From the NCBI RefSeq assembly GCF_000315625.1, contig NW_005434647.1, forward strand, positions 385,097 to 449,096: DNA of 64,000 bases, read 5' to 3'. Source of the DNA: Guillardia theta CCMP2712. Lineage: Eukaryota > Cryptophyceae > Pyrenomonadales > Geminigeraceae. Positions within the stretch are counted from its first letter, which is position 1. The number at the start of each line of letters is the position of its first letter. Both the position numbers and the translations under genes were made by a program. Of the stretch, positions 55,529 to 64,000 are shown piece after piece. The notes under the pieces are model-generated. The model did not search any database. It was not told where the DNA came from and saw nothing but the letters and a program-made list of their open reading frames with translations.

Positions 55529-58008
55529 GCATGAAGATTGCCCGCAGGCACAAGCTAGAAGTCGTTGGCAAGTGTGAATCGTGAAGCATTTGGGAGTGCC
55601 TACAAGTACGGCGAGTTTTTGTTTGATTCACGTGTGTCTGCACCAAATCAATATCTGTGCAAATATCAACCCAGAATACAAACATCCAAGTTGTTGTCCA
55701 TGTCTTTCTAATGGCAAAGATGGACTCCGATCTTTTGACTCCTTTATCATGTGAAGTCAACAGGATACCACAGTTATACACCCAGCTTGCCGTCATCGCT
55801 AAGTTGATAACATTGCTCATTGTTTGATAGATATTTTTAATCTCGATCTTTTCATCGAGGTTCGCGGGTTTTCTTCCCTCTCATATCTCTTCACCACGGA
55901 TCCCGGTTGAACTTCTCCTTCGCGTCTGGTACGATCAGAGCTGATCTTCACTTATCTCCTTTGTTATGACATCATCAACAAACCTTCCTTGCAACATCCC
56001 CCAATTCTTCTTGTTTTCGGAGTTCATACAAGCTTTGTTTTCTTCACCCTAGTCTTTGCCACTTTTTGCTATACCGTGCATTGAATCGGAACTTCGGAAG
56101 TCTAGAGTCCTGATTGGTGATTCGTTGGGAGCGTATCAGGCATCACTATATGCTTCACTGCTCGTCCAGAAGCTGATCGCCATTGCAATCATAGCTTCGG
56201 TTTCTGATTCCGATCACACTTTGTAGCATTTTTTTCCACCAGCAAGTTGAGGTGTGAGGCTTGCAGCCATGGATGCGACTCGGTGCGCATGCATGCTACG
56301 ATGCATGTCCCTGTCCCTTCACCTTCCCAACATGATTACCTTCATTTGACTCCCAAGGCGTGTCGGGCAAATCGCTACCCCACCCCCTTTTGTCCCTCTG
56401 TTAGAGAGGGATCATCACCCCTGGGTCAAGGACACCCCCTGAGTTCCACTACCCGCCCCCCCGCCCCCGCCGCCGCCCCCCCCCTCCCCCACCACCACTA
56501 ACCCCCCCATTCCCCGACTGAAGACGAGCGTCGAAGGGGTACTCCGACCCTAAAAAAAATATTGAAAACAAGTGATTTCAGTGTCCTAGGCGATTGCTGA
56601 AGGGGAACGCCCCTGTGTTCCCCTTCAGCCACCACCATACCAACTGAGGGGCCGTCCCAGGCCTGTTTGACCACCAGCCTCGTCGGCTTCTACCCCCTCC
56701 GTTGACCGTCACACCCACCCTAGAATCTTCACCACTTCATAGAGGGTCGCAATCTTGTAGCGATTTGAGAACAGCAGTGGAAGTAGTCAAATTGCCACAA
56801 AATGAGATCGTGGTGGGTGGGGTGGTTCGGGTGAGGAATCTTCCATATCATATCAAAACCACGTCTTTTCGACTCCCTCTTGTATTTCTGCTCCCTTGAC
56901 CCCCCTTGCACCTTCTACTTATCTTCGGTAACCCTACCCCTTCATCAACACGCGCAAATTATCGTCATCACCCCTACTTATCCAAGCAGTACCCCCTATC
57001 TCCCTATGCACACACACACATACCATGTAATCAAAACAACCTCTACCCCCTGTCGCCCAACCCGTACACCACTGCTTTTACGTACTACCACCTACCCTGA
57101 TCAACCAGGTACAATAGTTTTTCAAGTACCCTACCCCCACCCTCGTGTGGGGGAACAACAGCTCCAACATTGCGCCTACCGGCCCTACCTGCCCTCGCCT
57201 CTTCTCCCTCTTCTCTTGCTATCAAAAGTGCAGCCCACCCCAGTCATGTCCCTCTACCAATCTATGTGGACCCCACCCCTTCGAGAAAATCATACTCCCA
57301 TGGTACCGGTGGCTACCCTCAGGGATTACCTTGCAGACAGTCCCATCTTCCCCACCCCTTTGCAATGTTCCCCATGTATTCAACCGCCCCCAGAGTTTCA
57401 AAAACGTACTACCCCACCCTCCTAAACATGCCATTATCAAAGAGGTACCCCGCATTCCTCACAATTGTACCCACCCCATTTCACCATTCTTGCTGTACAA
57501 AGGTGTCGCAACGCTGGGAAGTCACAAAGTACCCCGACCCCAATGCTTTCAAAGTAGTACCCACCCCTTCCTGCTCACGGGTGAAAAACCATCCGGTCAA
57601 CTTCAGACCATGACCTCACCACAACCCCCTCCCGCCCCCCACTCTTAACACATCAGTCCCCACCTCCCTTTCTCCGCCCCTCCCCCCAGCATCGACTATT
57701 CCTCCTTTTCTGTACTCCTCTCATCTACCTCCTTCCTCGACCTCCCTGTTGTCCCTCACCCCCCTCCCCTTGCCCATATACATCTATCCGATCTGTCAGA
57801 TCCTCCTTGAGGAGAACAGAGATATTCTTTTGAAGAACGTTCTCCTGCAATTGGTTCCGTACAGCATCTGGATCTGACCACTCCACACAAAGTCCTTTCA
57901 GTGGGACCTACTGCCTTCGCGTCTTGATTCTTGGTGTCCCCCTCCGTTGGCCACTGATCAGCCACAACGTGATACATCTTTGCTCCCCCTATCCACGCCT
58001 TCGCATCC
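55529..58008. promoter_or_regulatory. Long spacer before C2 copy 3, with extended TACCCC tract
   Basis: Starts with sequence shared with the region after copy 1, then unique AT-richer sequence to about 56340. From about 56370 to 57700 the plus strand is very rich in ACCCC/TACCCC/CCCTACCC, the longest such tract in the window. The Pro-, His- and Thr-rich ORFs here are its translations. A hairpin-like repeat of AGGGGAACGC/GTTCCCCTTC lies near 56597-56630. The last 60 bp before 58009 match the region upstream of copy 1. Confidence 0.5.
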
Positions 58009-58867
58009 ATGAAACGCCTCCTCTTCGGCTCCGAAAAGGCTCTGCCTAGTCTTGCGGTACCTCCAATGAAAAAGTTTTCCCCTTTGAATGATCTTGACCA
58101 CGACGACGATGCGATGTCGTACGATACGGTGTCGGGAGACTTGACCTACTCCAGCGACGGGGAGGGGCAGGCAGCGTCAGGAAGCTTCTTGTTCAGCGTC
58201 GTGGTGTTGGACGGGAAACGCTTTCCGGCGGGCCGCTCGGGAAGAATCAAACCCAGAGTCCACCTCCAGTTCTCCTGCCCGGGATACTTCTCGCAGATCG
58301 CTGCGACCACCTCACAGTCAACAACATGGCCGGTCTGGAGAGAGGGCTTCATCTTCTCGACCCCTGCAGAGAACATCAAGGACATCAGCATCATGCGGCA
58401 TGCCATGGTGAGTGTATTGAGGTCTAGGAGGGCTGGAGTGTCTTGACGGGGCGTGCTTGCGAGCAGGTGATGGTTCTGATCGAGGACGAGCTATCCAACC
58501 GGCTGCTGGGCCAGTCGTGGGTGTCTTTGGAGGAGGTAGTCTCGCAGAGAAAGATCGACAAGGAGTATCATTTTTGTCCGACCATGGAGGCGAACCCCAG
58601 TCTGAGGCTTGTTCTGACTGCCATCGACGAGTCGTGCGTGCATCCGTCGGTGAGTCAGTACGGGAAGCCGATCCGGAGTCTGCGATCGAAGCTCGGTAGG
58701 GTCATGTAGAGGAGATGGGATGATAGTTTTGTGACATCAAGGCAGGTGCGGTCTTTCATCCAACAAGGCTTGCGAATCTCTCTGATGAGATGAAACAATT
58801 TTCGAAGGGGACTGTGAGTCTATTGAAGATCATCGATTGCGGGACGTATGCGGATGAGAACGACTAG
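58009..58867 (+). CDS. C2-domain protein, tandem copy 3
   Basis: CDS join(58009..58407,58467..58649,58742..58867), 235 residues. It has a six-codon insertion in the N-terminal linker (MKKFSPLNDLDHDDDAMSY in place of IRKNDHDDDAMSY). Otherwise it matches copies 1 and 2 through exon 2. Exon 3 reads TRLANLSDEMKQFSKGTVSL and ends YADEND, the most diverged tail of the three, still in frame. The third copy is probably older or under weaker homogenisation. Confidence 0.72.
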
Positions 58868-60059
58868 ACATTTAGCTGTCCATCATATAGGTCACATATT
58901 GTAAAATAAACAAGACAGATGTTCATTGCTCTATCTGATGTATGTGCGCTATGGCTTGCATTCTGGACTGTGTTTGCGAACGTTGAGTCTGTTCATGAAT
59001 CGCTACCGTCACGTCTGGGGGATGGCAAGTGTCCCTTGTTGGCTGATTGCGCAGAGGAGAGATTTTTTTTTCGTCCTTCAAACGAGATAATCTTAGATGA
59101 TCTTCGATCATGAATTCCATTGAAGGTTTCATTCACTTGCCTTCATTCGAGTTTCATGGTACTAGGAGGGCCAAGTGAGTTTTCCTGCTATTTCACCGAT
59201 TCTTGGTTGTTTGATTTCATTTGCTTCTTCCTCATCTTCTGTCCACCTTGACAGTCAAGAAGCAATCACGTTCCCTTGTGTCTGGTTTTTGCATGTTTCC
59301 CATTCTTGTCATGAAACCCCCAGCACATTGGTCAAAGCAAAACTTTCAAGTCAACAAAGCTCAGCTTAAGAAATTCACCACTCATCGATCCACAGTTCTT
59401 CGTTTTAATCCATCAGAACTCTAGGATAAGATGGAACATCGCTCGAGCAAAGTCCGTCTGCCCAGCAATCTTTTTCCTCTCCCGACAACCTTCCATTCGG
59501 GCCAAATATTCCGCTCACCTTCAACACAAGGTTAGGCAGGATTTTATAACATGCACACAGATGCTACCTGGCACGCTCTCTGCTGACATCCTGAAAAGTT
59601 TGAATCCACTGGACTCTTCACCCCTTGCTCAGGACGTCTATGATGTTGTCAGCAAAGGACAGACATAGTAGTGAGAGAAAACCAACCTGAGAGATCCTGG
59701 CGGGGCCCACTCCCCGTACCTCATACCACCAGCCAAATACTGAAAAGAATGGAGCAGAGCAAACATCCGTGTATTTTTTCTTCTTGCTTATGATCAGGCC
59801 CTTCCCTCGTGCTCTCCGGACAGTATCAACCAAATAGGACTGGAAACAGGAACCATGTCAAGGGAGGGAAGAGTTTTACCAAACCAAGGCGATCAAAACG
59901 TTGAGACTTTAGTTAGGGTCAACGAGTCTAAACAAGAATCCCATTCATACTATTCACACTGCCCCCTGAACCTGTTGCCCTCTGCCATCGTTCGCGCTTG
60001 ATGAATCAAATACCTGCTGCCATGGCTCCAGCCGCAAATAGGATGTTCGTCTAGAAGGT
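58868..60059. other. Region with possible minus-strand exons
   Basis: Mostly AT-richer sequence. A minus-strand segment at 59700-59850 (SYLVDTVRRARGKGLIISKK, FFSVFGWWYEVRGVGPARIS) is bordered by an acceptor-like CTGTTTCCAG and is the only protein-like part. It could join YLRLEPWQQ at about 60010-60050. Too little is visible to call a gene. Confidence 0.25.
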
Positions 60060-60640
60060 TTAGTGAGTTCCGACCGAAAGTTGAAGAGAAACTGATGGCC
60101 CGGCCGGCCCGGGGGCGGGGGCCGCGCCGCCAGCCTCCGGCCGCCGCCCGGCGATCCGATGATCCGGGAGTCCGATCCGGGACAGGGGCCGCCGTTTGGC
60201 CTGTGCGACTTTACTCAAAGTTAAGTTAAAAATCAGTACGACAGTTGTCTGGGTCAGGGCCTCCTCGACTCTCCTGATTGTCCTCACTGATTTTTAACTT
60301 AACTTTGAGTACAGACCGTACACTGTACAGGATGGATGAGAAGAAAAAAAAAAGATGAGCCGGTACAGACTACATCCGACTCAGTCCCCCGAGCCCGGCC
60401 GGGCCTGTTACCGTGAGTGGGCCGGGCCCCCGGGAGAAGCATGACCGAGCGGCGACTCAGGACTCGGCGGGAGTGCCACTCGGAGGGCCAACCGTGCTTG
60501 AAATCTATTTTTGGGACCGTACCGTCCGACCTCCGGGACCGTCCTGTCCTGTCCTGTCAATTTCCTGCACACCGGTCACCCCGCGCGGCGGCTAGTGCCA
60601 CCCCCGCCACCTCAGTACCTTCTGCATCCGGGTTTCACTC
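60060..60640. repeat. GC-rich island, copy E, with perfect inverted repeat
   Basis: GC-rich blocks at about 60098-60200 and 60385-60640 surround an AT-rich core. The core contains a perfect 26-bp inverted repeat (60212-60237 and 60286-60311) around a 48-nt loop. The loop and right arm share 22 nt with copy D. No coding potential beyond composition effects. Confidence 0.6.
60212..60311. repeat. Perfect 26-bp inverted repeat with 48-nt loop
   Basis: Left arm 60212-60237 begins TACTCAAAGTTAAG; right arm 60286-60311 ends CTTAACTTTGAGTA and is its exact reverse complement over all 26 positions. The arms are AT-rich inside a GC-rich island. The RNA would form a strong hairpin; alternatively these are element termini. 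Confidence 0.9.
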
Positions 60641-61363
60641 GTGATGACCCGTACCCCCCCCACGTGACCGTGACAACTTGGCCCTGGTACCAGTAGGGAG
60701 CTCTTGTTTCCATATCAAGGACTATTCGTCAGGCTCTTTAGGTTCTCGTAGAGGCTCGCCCGGACCTTTCTGTGTGGGGAAAGGGGTAGGTGGTCCATGG
60801 GGTACGAGGGTGGTGGAGAGTTCTTGCTACACTACCCCCTGTCTTCCCGTGCGATTGTAGGGGTCCCTCTCTTTTCTAAATCGGGCAGCGGACCTACGCA
60901 TCTTCCCGATTAGCTGTCTGCATCTATTGGCATGCCCGTCTGAATCTCCATTAGCGCCCTGTGTTTGCTCCCTCCCTCCTCCTCCTCCTTCTATAGCTCG
61001 CTTTCTTAGCTTCTAGTTCTTCCAGCTACTCTTTCAATCACTATGTGCATCTTTTTCCTTGCGTCCCCAAGTAATCCGCTCACTTGATTGTTTCCATCAT
61101 TGGTTCTTATTCTTTTGTTTCAAAGCTTGCAGCAATGGTAACCAGTGCTTTCTTGCATCATCTTGATATATCGCTCTGGTTTCTTGTGACATCATAACAA
61201 CTTGCTTCTCTGTCATGTGACGAAATCTCAGTGGTTAATGGTATTGAGCTTGATATTTCCCTTTAGAGTGCTTCTACACGATTATCCACAAATGCAATGA
61301 TAGATTTGAGGAGAAGAACATGCCTTTTCTGTTTTGAGTTTGATTTGTAACACATGATGCAGA
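60641..61363. promoter_or_regulatory. Upstream region of the 78-residue gene
   Basis: A G-rich tract with GGGGTAGGTGG, GGGGTACGAGGGTGG and TACCCCCT lies at about 60645-60870. CT-rich and then AT-richer sequence runs up to the start codon. No ORF recognised. Confidence 0.4.
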
Positions 61364-61650
61364 ATGTTCTCCACTATCCGAAGCTTCGTTTCCCTCGATG
61401 CTACCCCCTACGACGAAGACACCCACACTGGAAACGTCTTTGCTGACTTCCAGAGCTCTGCCGCCATGGAATGGCCTTCCTACACCGGCAAGTTTGACGT
61501 GAAGGTAAGAGTGAATGAATGAGTGCATGCGATTCGTGCTAACTTATTTGCTAGTACGATCCTTTCGGTGACGGCCCCACTGCCAACGCCTGGGCTGATG
61601 GATTCTCCACCAACTCCACGAACCCCATCCAGAAGATGAATGGATTCTAA
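61364..61650 (+). CDS. 78-residue protein of unknown function, strongly biased codons
   Basis: CDS join(61364..61504,61555..61650); the 50-nt intron (GTAAGA..GCTAG) keeps frame. The protein starts MFSTIRSFVSLDATPYDEDT and continues with TGNVFADFQSSAAMEWPSYT and GKFDVKYDPFGDGPTANAWA. It ends STNSTNPIQKMNGF. Nearly every codon with a choice ends in C or is otherwise preferred (ATC, TTC, ACC, GCC, AAC, GAC), much stronger than in neighbouring genes, so the gene is probably highly expressed. No signal peptide or membrane helix. Family not recognised; the acidic, Asn/Thr-rich character suits a soluble or structural protein. Confidence 0.7.
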
Positions 61651-61728
61651 GCGACAGATCGGTTATATCAAGAATTGAGTATTGTTCATTCTGCAAGATT
61701 AAACAATTTATCTTTGAATGCTTCTTAT

Positions 61729-63209
61729 TTACATTGGGGGCACAATCATGATGTCCTTGCTGTATGCAGTGACGGTACGATACTTGTCCGTGATCTGCGA
61801 AATCCCTGTAACGAGTAGCTAAACTTCGTCATTCACATCACATTCACCTTCAAGCGGTATCGTCCAACACTCAAGCTGTTACTCACTGTCCAGGAAACTG
61901 TTCCTGAGTTATCCTATCCCAAAGTGAGAAGAGAAAAACATTCAGCCCGCAAACCAGAGATTGTTCAATCATCTGAACAAAAGAATCTGACATCGACTCC
62001 AACGAGAGCTGTCTTGATTTCATATATTGGAAACCGCAGAAGGAGGACATCGCACCTCCATTTCTGTTGCAACCCCCAGGGAATCCCATTGAATGATTTG
62101 CTTACTCTTCATTTGCCAGATGGCATCTGCATAACTTTACATCGAATAGATGTGCGAGTACAGTAGACCTTGGTTGGGATTCAGAAAAAGCAAGTTGTCC
62201 CGGATGGTGATGGGGTAGCTCGAACACTCGAGAGGTTTACCAACCTGCGAATGAAACATGTCAGCAAAGCTTCTAAGCCCCACGAAACTTCTGCAGACCT
62301 CACGCACACGAAGTTGGTATCGTCCTTGCTCGACATCTACAGGGACTGTCCACAAATATTCTCCATGATCCGGCAACCCAAAGGCAATCTCCTTCCAGAA
62401 GCCAAATCTACGACCTCACGTATCAGAGCAAAGCAGTTGGCTTGGCTGTTTCAGAGTCTGGTAACCTCGAAGCGAATTCCAACACATGTCCCATGACAGG
62501 TGTCCTGGAGAAATGATCATTTTGAGAATCTCCCGATGAGTTTACTTCTTCTCTGACTTGGCAGCTGAGCCTGGATTACTCCTTGACTGCAAAGAAAGGA
62601 GTCATCAGGTGCAGCCTCATCTCAGCTGGACCTTGTCTATGTTGGCGAGCTCCTGCTCGAGTGTCCATCGCCTCAGCTCCTCCTGTGCAACTCTGACGCC
62701 AGGATCAGATCAGTGCCGACAAGGCCTTTCAACCCGTCACTTGGAGTCGGTGGATTTGTTTTTTAGCGCCATCGCCTGCCCGTCACTTGGTCAGGCCTTG
62801 CTGAGTCGCGTCAGTCGCATCCATCACCGCATTGCAAGTCGAGTGAAGCAAGACGGCCTGACTGATCCCCACAGATTCCTGACGAGTGCAGAGCATCAAA
62901 GGATCCAAGTGTCCAAACATACCCATCTTCACATGATCATCTAGGTGCGTCTGCCCCTGCGCTTCCTTGTCCTGCGAGCTTTCTTGGTTGACCTCAGTCA
63001 GGCCCTCGGGCACACCTGCGGCTGTATTTGTATTCTTGAGCTCGCACTCTACTTGCAAACTCGACTTCACCTTTCGCTGGCATTTGAGCAACAGCTTCAA
63101 GGAGGGTCTGATCCATAGCAGAGTCACTCTCATCGCTCTCTGCAGATCCTGGGAAATCACTCAGGGGGATACGGAGGAGGATAAGGATAACGATGACGAT
63201 GACGATGAC

Positions 63210-63262
<53 letters not shown>

Positions 63263-64000
63263 GGAGGAGGAGGAGGAGGAGGAGGAGGACGCATCGCAGC
63301 ACCACTTGGCGGCGCCAGGTCCTTTTCCTTGAGGATCGGATCGTTCTTCCCATCATACGCATCTTGCCAATATCATTAGGACCGCCTGACCCCATGCAAG
63401 AGCACCTTTGAGTAGGGAGGTCGGTTCATGGAGATCATCCCCGCTGCAAGGGGGGGTCAGGACGGAGGCGCAACGGAAACGGGTATGTGGTACCTGTCTT
63501 CCTCCTCTGACAAAAGAACGACCTCCCCAGCATCGTCTCCTGGTTTCCTTCCGTGCACGAGCGTCACTCTGATCAGCCCCAGCCTTTTCCTCTCACCTTG
63601 TCCTCCATTGGATAGCATATGAGCTGCCGCGGCAGAAGCAACCGCTGCCCATCCCAACTCATCAACAGGGTAGAGGAGGAAGAGGAGTCAGAGAAACCTT
63701 GGGGTATGGCCCACCGACATGACGATCTTGGGGGCCGAGCTCTTGACCAGGAAGTAGGCAGAAGTTGAATCCACTATCCCATTGGCTCCCTACGGCCCTC
63801 GAGTCAACCGTAACGACAGTCAAGGAAGATGCGACGAGGGTTGGGGAGGGGGTGGGTTGGGGTTGGGTGGTTGGCGAAGGGAGAAGCAGAGGGGGAAGAG
63901 GGGCATACAGACCGTCACACGTAAGCAGTACCATCCATTTGGCGTGTTTGCCGGGAGCTTGAGCGTAACCTGCATGTCAAGACAAGTTACTGTTGACTTC
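61729..64000 (-). CDS. Probable KNH/Kre9-type beta-sandwich protein, partial at right edge
   Basis: Minus-strand gene(s) ending at TAA 61729-61731 (ITDKYRTVTAYSKDIMIVPP then M-stop). Identified exons include EIAFGLPDHGEYLWTVPVDV and EQGRYQLRVREV with VGKPLECSSYPITIRD (about 62200-62390), and near the right edge VTLKLPANTPNGWYCLRVT and DSTSAYFLVKSSAPKIVMS. The pattern N..LP..G.Y.WTVP...G.Y.LR...SYPITI is that of Kre9/KNH immunoglobulin-like domains, known from fungal cell-wall proteins and found in other secreted proteins. Other exon-like pieces are LEAVAQMPAKGEV (about 63100) and QEELRRWTLEQELANIDKVQ (about 62630). Exon order between 62500 and 63600 is unresolved and two genes are possible. 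The start is beyond 64000. Confidence 0.45.
63188..63290. repeat. (GAT)n/(GAG)n trinucleotide array
   Basis: About 20 GAT units followed by GAG units on the plus strand. It yields poly-Asp, poly-Met or poly-Ile in the various frames and lies inside the minus-strand gene, probably within an intron. Confidence 0.85.

Noticed and set aside
56880-57648. Pro/Thr/His-rich ORFs of 147-181 codons
   Set aside because: Translations of the TACCCC-rich tract in overlapping frames.
63188-63290. Poly-Asp/poly-Ile protein segments
   Set aside because: Trinucleotide array inside a gene on the other strand, probably intronic.
1-64000. CRISPR arrays, prokaryotic operons, prophage or IS elements
   Set aside because: Spliced genes and eukaryotic families throughout; no direct-repeat/spacer structure or transposase seen.
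1-64000. tRNA and rRNA genes
   Set aside because: None recognised by eye; a tRNAscan or Infernal run would be needed to exclude them.

Overview
The window is nuclear DNA from a eukaryotic alga. Genes are intron-rich and packed on both strands, introns are short (mostly about 40-170 nt, a few shorter), and pyrimidine/purine microsatellites are common. Three predicted proteins (17914, 37903 and 32580) begin with a hydrophobic signal peptide followed directly by a phenylalanine and a Ser/Pro/Leu-rich stretch. That is the bipartite presequence of red-derived complex plastids, so a cryptophyte (Guillardia-like) is my best guess. The species call is an inference, not a database match. A gap of exactly 100 N lies at 23045-23144.

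Layout, left to right. 1-1663(-): partial HEAT/ARM-repeat protein running off the edge. 2468-3798(+): two-TM protein. 4045-7722(-): cullin-3-type cullin. 8220-9230: GC-rich dispersed repeat. 9767-14465(+): ankyrin/TPR protein built from three modules. 14709-15984(-): PDZ protein. 17085-17567(-): SPT4. 17914-18255(+): plastid-type DUF1289 protein. 18595-20017(-): DnaJ-zinc-finger protein. 20739-21340(-): BolA. 21826-24584(+): PhyH-like dioxygenase interrupted by the gap. 24716-27767(-): WDR26/GID7. 29131-30509(+): HLS1-like GNAT. 30811-32580(-): plastid-type low-molecular-weight tyrosine phosphatase homologue lacking its nucleophile Cys. 33484-36161(-): RING/U-box-like protein with FPxL motifs. 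36168-36859(+): unknown. 37903-39276(+): plastid-type SAP protein. 39825-41168(-): signal-anchored protein. 42167-42528(-): small TM protein. 43344-43827(+): ribosomal protein P2. 44324-44700(-): 76-aa protein. 45694-47808(+): LRR protein. 47833-50440(-): secreted RCC1-repeat protein. 51869-58867(+): three near-identical C2-domain genes. 61364-61650(+): 78-aa protein. 61729->64000(-): KNH-like protein.

Two non-coding patterns stand out. First, almost every gap holding a gene 5' end carries a tract rich in GGGGTA/TACCCC, a GC-rich island, or both. None of the nine gaps between convergent genes has either. Second, the five GC-rich islands look like members of a dispersed repeat family. Two share a 36-nt block (35/36 identical), and two share a 22-nt block, one of them with a perfect 26-bp inverted repeat.

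Several genes belong to ubiquitin or protein-turnover pathways (cullin-3, WDR26/GID7, a RING/U-box-like protein) or to basic expression (SPT4, P2), but nothing suggests a co-regulated cluster. Many real exons have no ATG of their own. I reassembled them by joining frames across GT-AG or GC-AG boundaries, so most outer limits are firm but some internal splice sites are not.
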